From contig NZ_JBDFMM010000001.1 of assembly GCF_047238265.1 (NCBI RefSeq), positions 3,844,001 through 3,908,000 of the forward strand: a stretch of 64,000 nt of DNA, written 5' to 3'. Below are positions 8,129 to 16,984 of this stretch, piece by piece. Every line of letters begins with the position of its first letter. Within the stretch, counting starts at the first letter, position 1. A program made the translations under genes and the position numbers. The notes beneath the pieces were generated by a model. The model was not told where the DNA came from. It was given only the letters and a program-made list of their open reading frames with translations, and did not search any database. The stretch is from Paenibacillus_F sp047238265. GTDB lineage: Bacteria; Bacillota; Bacilli; Paenibacillales; NBRC-103111.

Positions 8129-9628
8129 TTATTTTGATGCTTGCGCACGGAACCATCTCCGCATGAACGAGCCCGCCCCCCGCTTAAGCGGTTCGGAGAA
8201 TCCCAGCCAGCCGTCGAGCAGTTCGGACGTTTCCTGCTGATGGCAGAACGGGTCCGTATGCGCCGGAAGGGCGACAAGCCGCACGTCCGGCAGCATGCGG
8301 CGGATATCCCTCGCCATCTGCGGGGTCGCCAGCGGCACGAACAAGCTGCACTTGGCGGGATCCGGTACGAAATGGCTGCGGAAAAACTTCGCGATGTCCC
8401 GGCGCTTCCATTCGCATCCCGTACCTACGACGACCTGGACGGCGGCGCGCATAAATTCCCCGAACCACTCCGTTTCGTCGTAGCTTCCGAGGTCCAGCAC
8501 GACGAATTCGTACGATCCGGACAATGTCCCGATCATGTCCAGCCCGTCGCCCGCCTTGGCGTACCGCACTCCCCGCAAATCAAATGCGGCGCTTCCCGGG
8601 AGGGGCTCGTCCGAACCTTCGTACACGGCCTCGATGCGGCCGAAATGGCCCGACGCGTTCGCCTCTGCCAATACGACGCTCCGCCGTTTACGCGCAAGGA
8701 AATGGGCCAGCAGAACGGCCGTATGCGTGCAGCCTACGCCGCGTCCAGTCCCGCAGACCGCGATTACAACCGGGCCGAGAAACCCGCCCGAACGGGCAGG
8801 CTGCCCCTCGTCGCCGCATAATTCCGCGTAAACTTCGGCCAAATCCGCCCGCAGTTTTCCCGCGTTCGGATAGCGGTTGTCCGGTTCTGGCTCCAGCAGC
8901 TTCCCCACGACGGCGGACAAGCTTTCCGGCACTTCTTTATTCAAGCGCGCCAGCGAAACCGTGGAGGAATACGGATATTTGCCTCCGCTAAGAAGGTAAT
9001 ACAGGACTGCACCCAATGAATACAGATCGGTCCTGCGGTCGGTTTGAAGCTGCTGAAACTGCTCCGGAGCGGCAAATCCGACCGTACCCACCCGGACCGT
9101 ATCGGCGGGGCTGCCGTTTTTGAAGTGCCGGGCAATGCCGAAATCGATCAGTCTGACTTGCTCCTGTCCATCGATCATTATGTTGGAAGGCTTCAGATCC
9201 CGATAAATCATCGGTACCGGCAGCTCGTCATGGAGGTAGTGGAACAGATCGCAAAGCTGCAGCGCGTAATTCACCGCAGCCGCAGCCCCCACTTGGCCTC
9301 CCGTGCGGTCGAATCGTTCGACCAGCGTCTCCCCTTCGATATAATCCATCACCAGATAGCTGAAGCCCTCATCGTCCGGAGGAAAGTAATCCACAATGCC
9401 CGGCAGATGAACGTGCTGAAGGCGGATCAGCATTTCCGCTTCGTCTATGAACCGCTGATAATCCCGCGCATGCCGAAGAGTCTCCTTGACCGCCCACCGC
9501 TTTCCTTTCAGTTTCAGATCCTCGGCCAGGTACACGGTTCCCATCCCGCCTCTTCCGGCGACTGAAACGATTCTGTAGCGGCTGCCGAGAATATCTCCCG
9601 CATACAGCCGGCATGGATCGGTTTTCAC
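8129..9628 (-). CDS. Ser/Thr protein kinase fused to a TadZ/CpaE-like P-loop domain
   Basis: A 499-residue soluble protein, first gene of the Tad operon. Residues 18-265 form a complete Hanks-type kinase: glycine loop GRGGMGTVY (25-33), Lys48, catalytic RDLKPSN (Asp144), DFG at 162-164 and APE at 187-189. There is no membrane helix and no PASTA repeat. Residues 286-499 look like a MinD/CpaE fold: strand, loop CGTGRGVGCTHTA (292-304) without the usual lysine, then strand and helix repeats including FVVLDLG. GTG at 9628 is chosen because GGGGAG lies nine bases upstream and a longer reading runs back through a terminator hairpin. The kinase probably controls the pilus machine. The exact partner is unknown. 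Confidence 0.85.
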   Translation of the reverse strand: MKTDPCRLYAGDILGSRYRIVSVAGRGGMGTVYLAEDLKLKGKRWAVKETLRHARDYQRFIDEAEMLIRLQHVHLPGIVDYFPPDDEGFSYLVMDYIEGETLVERFDRTGGQVGAAAAVNYALQLCDLFHYLHDELPVPMIYRDLKPSNIMIDGQEQVRLIDFGIARHFKNGSPADTVRVGTVGFAAPEQFQQLQTDRRTDLYSLGAVLYYLLSGGKYPYSSTVSLARLNKEVPESLSAVVGKLLEPEPDNRYPNAGKLRADLAEVYAELCGDEGQPARSGGFLGPVVIAVCGTGRGVGCTHTAVLLAHFLARKRRSVVLAEANASGHFGRIEAVYEGSDEPLPGSAAFDLRGVRYAKAGDGLDMIGTLSGSYEFVVLDLGSYDETEWFGEFMRAAVQVVVGTGCEWKRRDIAKFFRSHFVPDPAKCSLFVPLATPQMARDIRRMLPDVRLVALPAHTDPFCHQQETSELLDGWLGFSEPLKRGAGSFMRRWFRAQASK

Positions 9629-9668
9629 CGCTGGCTTCTCCCCTTTTGCTGTTTCCCGGCGGCAGCAC

Positions 9669-9713
9669 AAAAAACCGCCCACGGTATGCAGATAAGCATA
9701 CTCATGGGCGGTT
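9669..9713 (-). terminator. Hairpin with U-tract in the Tad operon leader
   Basis: On the minus strand a perfect 9-bp stem (AACCGCCCA / TGGGCGGTT) encloses a second perfect stem (GTATGC / GCATAC) and is followed by TTTTTT. It lies between a good promoter (9744-9772) and the kinase start at 9628. It could end readthrough from the gene at 9823-10419, or act as an attenuator of the Tad operon. Confidence 0.75.
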
Positions 9714-9743
9714 CTTCCGCACCGGTTCATTCAGTTCTTTTTT

Positions 9744-9772
9744 AAGATAGCACACCCGGCACAGCTTGACAA
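9744..9772 (-). promoter_or_regulatory. Sigma-A-like promoter of the Tad operon
   Basis: On the minus strand: TTGTCA, a 17-base spacer, then TATCTT. Transcription would begin near 9736 and give a leader of about 108 bases that contains the hairpin at 9669-9713 before the kinase start. Confidence 0.55.
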
Positions 9773-9822
9773 CAATATTTTCCATAAAGTCTACATTTCG
9801 GCTAAAGGGGCTTTCCGGAAAG

Positions 9823-10419
9823 CTACATTTCAAGCAGGAGCATCTCCTGGCGCAGTTCCGTCAGCTTCTCTTTAGAATCAACTACAGCCTGGACATCGCC
9901 CTTCCGAATCGCTTCGTTCAGCACGGCCAGCTCATAATCAAGCTCAAGCCGCAGAACGGGAATCCGCTCCTCGGTCCGTCTGGACCGGAAAGCCTGGAGA
10001 ATTTCCTCGAATGTGACGAGAGGCTCTTTCTGAAACAGCACCTTATGTTCGATCCCCGAAATCTCGACCATGCGGATGATTTCACCGAACATGATATTTT
10101 CGATCAGGATCTGACGGTCTTTAAAACGCTTGACGACTGCATGCCCCCGCGTGTCTCCGATCAGTTTTTCCATCATTTCGGCAAGCTTCTCATCTTTAAA
10201 AGAATAGTTGCCGACAATTTTATACCGTTCGCCTATGCGTTCGAATTTCAGCTTGACTAATTTTCTTCCGGAGCGGATCGAAATGACAAACTGGTGGTCA
10301 TTTTCATTCCAGTAAAGGGAATATCCCTCTTGAATCAACGCTTTAATAAACTGCCGGATGAGCCGGCGGTCGAATCTCAGTTCCAGATTGCAGTATTCGA
10401 CTTCGTGATTTTTGCTCAC
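9823..10419 (-). CDS. Uncharacterised conserved-looking protein
   Basis: A 198-residue protein of mixed alpha/beta character with no signal peptide or membrane segment; its last ~45 residues are strongly helical. I do not recognise the family. The start is GTG at 10419 with GGGAGGGG six bases upstream; a TTG at 10479 gives a longer reading but has no ribosome site. It is upstream of the Tad operon on the same strand and separated from it by a promoter and a terminator, so probably a separate unit. Confidence 0.6.
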   Translation of the reverse strand: MSKNHEVEYCNLELRFDRRLIRQFIKALIQEGYSLYWNENDHQFVISIRSGRKLVKLKFERIGERYKIVGNYSFKDEKLAEMMEKLIGDTRGHAVVKRFKDRQILIENIMFGEIIRMVEISGIEHKVLFQKEPLVTFEEILQAFRSRRTEERIPVLRLELDYELAVLNEAIRKGDVQAVVDSKEKLTELRQEMLLLEM

Positions 10420-10550
10420 GGCAATCCCCTCCCGAAGGCTTCGATTGGCTGCTTTGACAGAAATTTCAGACAACTTCAAGTTTACTTTATCTTATTATGA
10501 TTCATATGTTTTCGCAACTTGGATATTGACAATTTTTTACCCGAATTCCG

Positions 10551-10609
10551 AATAAAAATAACGCTCTCTCCCCAACGAATTTTATCGCCGGGAAAAGAGC
10601 GCCTTTTTC
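10551..10609. terminator. Bidirectional rho-independent terminator
   Basis: A stem built on CGCTCT/AGAGCG with flanking pairs; T-runs follow on both strands (CCTTTTTC on plus, ATTTTTATT on minus). It ends the ABC exporter operon, which stops at 10657. Confidence 0.75.
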
Positions 10610-10656
10610 GGGCATGCCGCGCAGCCTGTTTAAGCCGGATCGGGTCCTGCCGCGGC

Positions 10657-11811
10657 CTACATTCTCACCTTGTTTTCACTCGGCCGTAAGATGGCCGAAC
10701 CGACGGCGAGCAGCACAACCGCCATAAGGGCCAAAATCGCGAGGGGCAGGCGAACATCGGTCAGGGAGGCTCCGGCCGCCATTTTCTCGATGGCTTGAAT
10801 GGTCCACGTCTGCGGCATGAAGTTGGACAGCTTCTGAAGGTAATCCGGCATAATGGATATCGGCCAGAAGCACCCGCCCAGCATGGAGGTCGGCGTCACG
10901 ACCATCGAATTGATCATGCTCGCGTTGCCCGGGTTTTTGATAATGCCGGCTACCGTGCTTGCCAGTCCGAGGCTGACGAGCATAAATGCGGCAAGCACCA
11001 CGAACTGGGAAAGAAAAGGCACGCCGTAGTCGTAGCCGATTACCAGCCGGGTCATCACGAGCACAAACAGGATTTGAAGGCTTCCCACAACAAAGCTGCC
11101 CAAAAAATTCCCCGCCGCGATTTCGGCAGCCTTGACCGGAGCCGTATACATGCGGGCCATCGTCATTTTCGCACGGTCCTCTATAACCAGAGACACCGTG
11201 CTGAGCACGAGACTCATCAGAAACATCAGCGTAAAGCCGGTGATATTGTTAAGACCCGGCTTCGGGGCCAGTTTCAGATCGCCGGTCTCCGCGCTTACCG
11301 TATGCTTGCCGGCCTCGGCAAGGATGTTTGCGAGCGCTGTGTCGCGGTCCTCCGCACTGCCTGTAGAAGCTTTCGCCGCTGCCGCCGCGGACACCATCCT
11401 TCCCGTAATTTCGTTGAGACGAACGTTCATGACGGCCGTCGCTTCGTTCACATTCAGTTCGTACGTTTGAATGACGGGGCTGCCTCCTTCAAGCAGTTCC
11501 CGGCTGAAGCCGGCGGGGAGAACAAATCCGGCCTGCCCCCGTTTTTCGATAATCGCTTCCTTAAGCTCTCCGGCATTGTCCAGCACCTCGATCGTATACT
11601 CCGGTCTGGCCGCCATTTCTCTCAACACATGTCCGCCGAAACTTCCCTGATCTTCATTGACGACCAGGATGTTCACGCGCCCTTCCTCTCTCCCGATAAA
11701 ACCGATCGCAGCGGATACGACCAGAGAAGGAATGAGCAGGAACGCCATAAACCCTTTTTTGCTCCCGAGCGTCCGCTTCACCATATTCCAGGCGATATAA
11801 AAGCTATTCAC
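10657..11811 (-). CDS. ABC-2 type exporter permease (LnrN-like)
   Basis: A 384-residue ABC-2 permease: one N-terminal membrane helix (about 20-38), a large extracytoplasmic domain to about residue 180, then five helices ending near residue 378. This is the layout of the YhgE/DrrB-like permeases in linearmycin-type exporters. GTG at 11811 follows GGTGGGG and overlaps the upstream permease gene by 8 bp. With its partner permease and the ATPase at 12995 it should form an amphipathic drug or lipid-active compound exporter. The substrate is inferred from the lnr-like neighbourhood only. Confidence 0.8.
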   Translation of the reverse strand: MNSFYIAWNMVKRTLGSKKGFMAFLLIPSLVVSAAIGFIGREEGRVNILVVNEDQGSFGGHVLREMAARPEYTIEVLDNAGELKEAIIEKRGQAGFVLPAGFSRELLEGGSPVIQTYELNVNEATAVMNVRLNEITGRMVSAAAAAKASTGSAEDRDTALANILAEAGKHTVSAETGDLKLAPKPGLNNITGFTLMFLMSLVLSTVSLVIEDRAKMTMARMYTAPVKAAEIAAGNFLGSFVVGSLQILFVLVMTRLVIGYDYGVPFLSQFVVLAAFMLVSLGLASTVAGIIKNPGNASMINSMVVTPTSMLGGCFWPISIMPDYLQKLSNFMPQTWTIQAIEKMAAGASLTDVRLPLAILALMAVVLLAVGSAILRPSENKVRM

Positions 11812-12982
11812 GGTACCCCACCTTCCGATAAACGACCACCATCAGCAGCATGCACGCCGCCGTAATCCATAACAAAGGCACTATACTGGACATAATCCCG
11901 TTCAGTTCCCCGGCCAGCATAATCCGCAAAAGTCCCTGGAAAGCCCAGTGATTAACGGTAAACAGACTCAACTGGCGCATAACCTCTCCGGGCATGGGCG
12001 AGAACCCGCCGCTCAAAAACGTCATCGCGATGATGAGCACCTGAAGCAGGGCTTTCGCCGTGGCACCGTTAGGGAAAAGAAGGGACAGCATGACGGACAG
12101 CGACATCGAGACCAGAATCACCAGGCCGGCAATGAGCAGAACGAGCGGCAGACGATTTCCCCAATCCACCCCGTACGCAAAGCGGGAGAACCCGATAATA
12201 ACGAGCGCCTGTATAACCGCTACGAATCCGTTTCCCAGCAATTTACCGGCAAAAACAGACGAGTAGGCGACGGGCAGCGAATGAAGCCTCTGGAGAGTGT
12301 GTCCGCTTTTTTCCAGGTTGAGACTGGTGTTGACGGCCATCCCCGAATAAAACAGAAACATGATCAGCATCGCCGCCGCATAGTACTGGGACGCGGAGTA
12401 AGTTTCTATCCCCTCGCCCAGCTGGCCGGGCTGTACATAGGAACGCGGCGCCGCAGCAGCGGCTGTCCCCGCCGGAGCGGCAGCCGAAACAGCCGCTTCC
12501 GGGCCCCCTACTATTGCCGCCGCCTGCCGGTAATTGATCTCTTCGACGAAGGAGCCAAGCACAAGTCCGGCGGTCAAGTTCCGCGACCGGTCTTTGCCGG
12601 GCAGCAGCGTCACGCCTGCGCCCTCTCCGCGCTGCACGGCGGAACCGAAGCCGTCCGGAAAGAGGAGCGCATAATCCGCCGATCCGCTGCGGAGCATTTC
12701 CTCCGCTTCCTGCCGGGAAGCGGCTTTTTCCGTGCGGATCCGCTTGGCGACTTCAGGTTCGGAGACGTAAGTCTCAAACATCTTAAGAGCAGGTTCGGTG
12801 CGTTCGCCGACGACGGCAACTTTGACGGTCCCGCCAGGCAGCTCCGTCGCATTAAAAATCCCCGATAAAGCCGAGCCCAGCAAAAAAATAAGCACCAGAG
12901 GCAGCAGAAACAAGTTCACCAGCACGCCCCGGCTCCGGATCAGTCTCCGGACTTCGTATACGGCAATGACCAAGCTGTTCAT
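11804..12982 (-). CDS. ABC-2 type exporter permease (LnrM-like)
   Basis: A 392-residue paralogue of the following permease with the same plan: an N-terminal helix (about 20-42), an extracytoplasmic domain with an Ala-rich stretch near residues 160-180, then five C-terminal helices. ATG at 12982 has GGGGGAAG upstream. It begins 12 bp after the ATPase stop and overlaps the next permease, so all three genes are one operon. It is the second membrane half of a heterodimeric exporter. Confidence 0.8.
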   Translation of the reverse strand: MNSLVIAVYEVRRLIRSRGVLVNLFLLPLVLIFLLGSALSGIFNATELPGGTVKVAVVGERTEPALKMFETYVSEPEVAKRIRTEKAASRQEAEEMLRSGSADYALLFPDGFGSAVQRGEGAGVTLLPGKDRSRNLTAGLVLGSFVEEINYRQAAAIVGGPEAAVSAAAPAGTAAAAAPRSYVQPGQLGEGIETYSASQYYAAAMLIMFLFYSGMAVNTSLNLEKSGHTLQRLHSLPVAYSSVFAGKLLGNGFVAVIQALVIIGFSRFAYGVDWGNRLPLVLLIAGLVILVSMSLSVMLSLLFPNGATAKALLQVLIIAMTFLSGGFSPMPGEVMRQLSLFTVNHWAFQGLLRIMLAGELNGIMSSIVPLLWITAACMLLMVVVYRKVGYRE

Positions 12983-12994
12983 GGCATCTTCCCC

Positions 12995-13930
12995 CTAGTC
13001 TCTCAGCGTACGGCCGGTCAGATTCAGGAAAAGCGTCTCCAGATCAGGCTCTTCGATCGTTAGCGAATGAATGCCCATATTGTGCTTGGCGCAGACGAAT
13101 AAAATATCCTGCAAATCGGTCTGGGAAGAGGGCACATGAAGATCAAGCTGCGTCCCTTCCACGGTCAGCCGGCCGATCCGGGGATGCCGCTTCAGCTCTT
13201 CGACCGCGCTGTCCACGACTGCGTGCACCCGGATGCGGATCACTTCCTCCTGGGCCACTTTCTCGCGCAGCTCCTCCTGGGTTCCGCAAACGATCACATG
13301 GCCTTTGTCCACGATGGCGACGCGGTCGCTGATGGCCGCCACCTCTTCCATATAATGGCTCGTATAGATGATCGTGGAGCCCATTTTGTTCAGCGTGCGC
13401 ACGGATTCGAGAATATGGTTGCGCGACTGCGGATCGATCCCGACCGTAGGTTCGTCCAGAATAATCACTTTCGGTCGATGCATGATGGCGCAGGCGATGT
13501 TCAGCCTCCGTTTCATTCCTCCGGAGAACGTACGGGGTTCTTCCTTCGCGCGGTCCTGCAGGCCGACGAACTCCAGCGCCTCCTGTACCCGCTCCTTCAG
13601 GAGCTTGCCCCTTAACCCGTACAGCCGGGCGAAAAACGTGACATTGTCCGCGGCCGACAACGTTTCATACAGGGCAAGGTCCTGCGGCACAAGCCCGATC
13701 CGCTTTTTAACCTCAAGCGGTCTGGAGGCGACGGAAATCCCGTCGACGGTAATTTCCCCCTGGTCCATCTTCAGCAGGCCGCTGATCATCTTGATCGTCG
13801 TGCTCTTCCCGGCTCCGTTCGGACCGAGAAGGCCGAAGATTTCGCCTTCGCGGACAGACAAGTTTAAATGATCGACCGACAAGTTCGCCCCGTATCTTTT
13901 GACGACATCCTTAATTTCAATGAGACTCAT
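12995..13930 (-). CDS. ABC exporter ATP-binding protein (LnrL-like)
   Basis: A 311-residue ABC ATPase with Walker A GPNGAGKST (about 36-44), Q-loop, signature FSGGMKRRL (about 139), Walker B VIILDEP and a C-terminal regulatory extension of about 90 residues as in DrrA/LnrL-type drug-exporter ATPases. ATG at 13930 is preceded by GGGGGAG. It is the first gene of the exporter operon and diverges from the sensor-kinase/regulator pair at 14124, an arrangement suggesting that the two-component system induces the exporter. Confidence 0.9.
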   Translation of the reverse strand: MSLIEIKDVVKRYGANLSVDHLNLSVREGEIFGLLGPNGAGKSTTIKMISGLLKMDQGEITVDGISVASRPLEVKKRIGLVPQDLALYETLSAADNVTFFARLYGLRGKLLKERVQEALEFVGLQDRAKEEPRTFSGGMKRRLNIACAIMHRPKVIILDEPTVGIDPQSRNHILESVRTLNKMGSTIIYTSHYMEEVAAISDRVAIVDKGHVIVCGTQEELREKVAQEEVIRIRVHAVVDSAVEELKRHPRIGRLTVEGTQLDLHVPSSQTDLQDILFVCAKHNMGIHSLTIEEPDLETLFLNLTGRTLRD

Positions 13931-14123
13931 CGTCTTCTCCCCCGTTTCTGTTCCAGTTTTGGTTTCGATACTCCTATTGTAGAGGAAGGACGGCCGGCCG
14001 AAAGGTATACGGAGTCACCAATCCGGGGTGACGAAAGTCATTTTCTCGATGAAGGGGGAATCCGGCCTCCGCACCTCTGTGCTATACTGTGGGAAAAATC
14101 CTATCCGGAAAAGGACGGTTACC

Positions 14124-15278
14124 GTGCTGCATCTGTCGCTCAATAAAGTCCGGTACATGCTTATTTTCGTTCCGGCAGTCGCTTCCATGTATCTCGAAAG
14201 TTTTACCGCTTACGGAATTTACACCCTGCTGGTGCTTGTGCTGTTCCTGCTCGTCGTGCTGAGACCGTTCGCCGGACCGCAGCCTTTGCAGGGGCTTCTT
14301 CTGCTCGCCGAAATCGGGTACGGAGCCTGGCTCTGCGGTCATTATGGAGGCATTTTGTATTTCAGCGCGCTCTCGGCCGTGTTTTCGTACGCTTCCTTTT
14401 CTGTGCCGAGAATGCGCGTCATTTTTCTAGGTGTTCATCTGCTTGCCTTGAACACGGCTCTGTACGGGCTGGACCCGAGGCTGCTGATCGCCGCGAACGG
14501 CACTCTTCTTCTTACGGCAGTACTGCTGGACAGATTAAACGCGGCCGCAACCGATCGGCAGACCGCCGTTCATTTGTACGACGAGCTGCGGAAGAAACAT
14601 TTCGAACTCGACGAAGCCAAAAACCAGCTGCTCGATTACGCCCGCAAGGTGGAGAACGCCGCACAGGCCGAGGAACGCAGCCGTATCTCGCACGAGCTGC
14701 ACGACGATCTGGGCCACCGCCTGATCCGCAGCAAAATGATGATGGAAGCGGCTATTCAGACGCTCCCCGTCAACTCCGAGCAGGGAATGAAGCTGCTGAC
14801 GGCCGTCCGGGATCAGCTGGCCGAGAGCATGGAACAAATGCGCGCTACGGTCAAAAGAATGAAGCCCGGTACGGGTGAGCGTTCATACAGCCTGGACCGG
14901 CTGATCCATGAAATCGGTCGTGAAACGGGCATCGGAATTACGCTGGATATTGAGGGACTTCCGTACCCCCTGTATCCGAGCCTGGAGATCATTTTGTACA
15001 AAAACGCCCGTGAAGCGGTGACCAACGCCGTCCGGCACGGAAATGCGACGGAAGTCGCGATTAAGCTGGAGTACGCAAGCGAGCAGGTCCGCATGACGGT
15101 GAGCAACAACGGCGCCGCTCTCCCTGCCGGAAGCCTTGCCACGCCCGTTTCGGGGCTCGGATTAAGCGGGATGCGGGAGAGAACCCGGCTCGTAGGCGGT
15201 ACGCTCTCCGTCCGCGGGGAAGCTCCTTTTACCGTAACCACCCTGCTGCCCGCTTACCGGAAGGAACAAATCATCTGA
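14124..15278 (+). CDS. Sensor histidine kinase, HisKA_3 type (LnrJ-like)
   Basis: A 384-residue membrane kinase. About five hydrophobic helices fill residues 8-135, then a coiled coil, a HisKA_3 box RISHELHDDLGH (likely phosphorylated His193), an N box (NAREAVTNAVRHG) and the glycine-rich GLGLSGMRER of the ATPase domain. GTG at 14124 is chosen because AAAGGACGG lies just upstream and a longer reading has none. It is followed 16 bp later by the NarL-type regulator and is divergent from the exporter operon. It probably senses membrane-active antibiotics as LnrJ does; this is inferred from gene order. Confidence 0.85.
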   Translation: MLHLSLNKVRYMLIFVPAVASMYLESFTAYGIYTLLVLVLFLLVVLRPFAGPQPLQGLLLLAEIGYGAWLCGHYGGILYFSALSAVFSYASFSVPRMRVIFLGVHLLALNTALYGLDPRLLIAANGTLLLTAVLLDRLNAAATDRQTAVHLYDELRKKHFELDEAKNQLLDYARKVENAAQAEERSRISHELHDDLGHRLIRSKMMMEAAIQTLPVNSEQGMKLLTAVRDQLAESMEQMRATVKRMKPGTGERSYSLDRLIHEIGRETGIGITLDIEGLPYPLYPSLEIILYKNAREAVTNAVRHGNATEVAIKLEYASEQVRMTVSNNGAALPAGSLATPVSGLGLSGMRERTRLVGGTLSVRGEAPFTVTTLLPAYRKEQII

Positions 15279-15294
15279 AGAATCAGGAGAATGC

Positions 15295-15957
15295 ATGATG
15301 ATCAAATTATGGATTACCGATGACGATCCCTTTATCCGGGAAAGTCTGAAACTGCTGATGGCCATGGACCCCGATATTGAAGTGGCGGGCACTAGCGGAA
15401 GCGGGGAGGAAGCGCTGGAAGCGGTCCGGGAAGGCAGCCTGCCCGATGTGATGCTCATGGATATCCGGATGCCGGGCTGCGGGGGCGTCGAGGCCACCAA
15501 GAGCCTGAAGCGGCTTGCCCCGTCCGTTCAAATTCTGGTGCTCACGACATTTGACGACGACGACTTCATCATCGAAGCGCTTAAAAACGGCGCAAGCGGC
15601 TACCTGCTCAAAAACATTCCACCGGACCGGATCGTCCAGGGCATCAAAACCGTTAAAGACGGCAACATGCTGATCCATCCGGATATCGCCCGCAAGCTGA
15701 CGGGGTTTATTCACGCCGCGCCCGTTGCACCGGCTTCCGCCTCCCCCGGTCCGGCGCTGTCGGCTCACGGTCTGACCCAGACCGAGCAGACGATCGTGAC
15801 CAAAATCGCGGACGGGCTCTCAAACAAAGAAATCGCCCAGGAATTATTCCTGAGCGAAGGGACGGTCAAAAACTATATTTCCGATATTTTAGGAAAACTT
15901 GCGCTTCGAGACCGGACGCAAATCGCCATCTTTTACTGGAAGCAGGCACGCTCGTAA
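15295..15957 (+). CDS. NarL/LuxR-family response regulator (LnrK-like)
   Basis: A 220-residue regulator. The receiver domain has an acidic pocket (TDDDP), the phosphoacceptor in MLMDIRMPG (Asp55 counted from the second ATG) and a KN(I/G) region. A C-terminal LuxR-type helix-turn-helix (about 155-215) includes GLSNKEIAQELFLSEGTVK. Two tandem ATGs (15295 and 15298) follow AGGAG; the second has the better spacing. It is the partner of the kinase immediately upstream and the probable activator of the divergent ABC exporter operon. Confidence 0.88.
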   Translation: MMIKLWITDDDPFIRESLKLLMAMDPDIEVAGTSGSGEEALEAVREGSLPDVMLMDIRMPGCGGVEATKSLKRLAPSVQILVLTTFDDDDFIIEALKNGASGYLLKNIPPDRIVQGIKTVKDGNMLIHPDIARKLTGFIHAAPVAPASASPGPALSAHGLTQTEQTIVTKIADGLSNKEIAQELFLSEGTVKNYISDILGKLALRDRTQIAIFYWKQARS

Positions 15958-15988
15958 ACTTGGGCTCCGCCGGACGGTCCCGCTCCGG

Positions 15989-16828
15989 TCAATACGGATC
16001 GACGGCGGTTTTGCCCAGCAGCTGCTTGGAAGAGCTGCCTACAATATAAAGATCTTTCTGCATTTCGGTCAGTTTCAGGATAACCTGATAATACTGGCCG
16101 TTTTCTGTAAGCAGATACCGGTACGTGTTGGCCTCTTCAAGCTTCTCGATAAAAATCGGATTGTGGAAAAAGTACGTATCGCCGATTTTGTAATTCGACA
16201 TGTCTTTGACATATCCCCGCAGCGCGCGGATTTTGAAATCGTCCTTCTCCCCCGCGATAATCGGAGGCATCTCCTCCCCGTACGTGAGGATCGGATTTTC
16301 CTTCCAAATTTTCCGGAGCTCCGTCTCATTGATGTAGACTTCTCCCGTATACTTTTCTTTGGCTTTCCGGAGGCCCTTCGTATCCATGCCCATCTTCTGC
16401 ACGTCGCTCTGCCGGTAGTACATTCCTTTGCTGAGCGTCACGAGCACCGGGTAATCTCCGCCTAAATATTTCATGATGTACGCGGTCGGATTTTCCAGCA
16501 CGATCTCGTCGTATGTGACGTCGCCCGTTTCGGGCTGCTGCGGATACAGCCGGGTGTTCACGTAAATCGTCTGATTGGAATCCTGCCAGTTTACGTTCGC
16601 GTTAAGGCGGGAAGCGATCTCCTTGAGCGGCAGATAGCTGTTGTTGTCGTAAATAAGAACCGGGCTGCTTAAATTGGCCGGCGTCCCGTTGACGACTACC
16701 TTAAAATCGCTGCGGACATAAGCCGTCACCTTCTGAATCCAGTCATCGGCGTAAACGCCGGCCGCGAACGAAACGCTCATCAGCACTCCGGCTGCCGCGG
16801 CTATCATTTTTTTGCTCGACATGTGCAT
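15989..16828 (-). CDS. Exported copper-amine-oxidase N-terminal-like (stalk) domain protein
   Basis: A 279-residue exported protein: signal peptide of about 30 residues (MHMSSKK then a hydrophobic stretch ending AGVYA), followed by a copper_amine_oxidN1-type domain recognisable from VVVNG, a Leu/Ile-rich strand, YLPLKEIASRL and VNWQ. These domains are common on Gram-positive cell surfaces and are not enzymes by themselves. ATG 16828 has AAGGAG nine bases upstream; a second ATG lies at 16822. The C-terminal half is unassigned. Convergent with the regulator gene, 31 bp apart. Confidence 0.75.
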   Translation of the reverse strand: MHMSSKKMIAAAAGVLMSVSFAAGVYADDWIQKVTAYVRSDFKVVVNGTPANLSSPVLIYDNNSYLPLKEIASRLNANVNWQDSNQTIYVNTRLYPQQPETGDVTYDEIVLENPTAYIMKYLGGDYPVLVTLSKGMYYRQSDVQKMGMDTKGLRKAKEKYTGEVYINETELRKIWKENPILTYGEEMPPIIAGEKDDFKIRALRGYVKDMSNYKIGDTYFFHNPIFIEKLEEANTYRYLLTENGQYYQVILKLTEMQKDLYIVGSSSKQLLGKTAVDPY

Positions 16829-16984
16829 GTGTTCTGTCTCCTTTTCGATTGAATACGGCGGCTGCTGCCGGGCCGCGTCTTCCCCGTTATGGCCTCGTCT
16901 AGCGTTTATGGTATAGTAAACTACGTAAGCACGCTTCATCTGCCTTACTTAAATTTTAACGAGCATTCATGCCAGGGAGGTCCC

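Noticed and set aside
9628..9736. c-di-GMP riboswitch in the Tad leader
   Set aside because: The leader is too short and has none of the GEMM conserved sequence.
10795..12868. Long open frames antisense to the ABC permeases
   Set aside because: His/Arg-rich shadow translations without ribosome sites.
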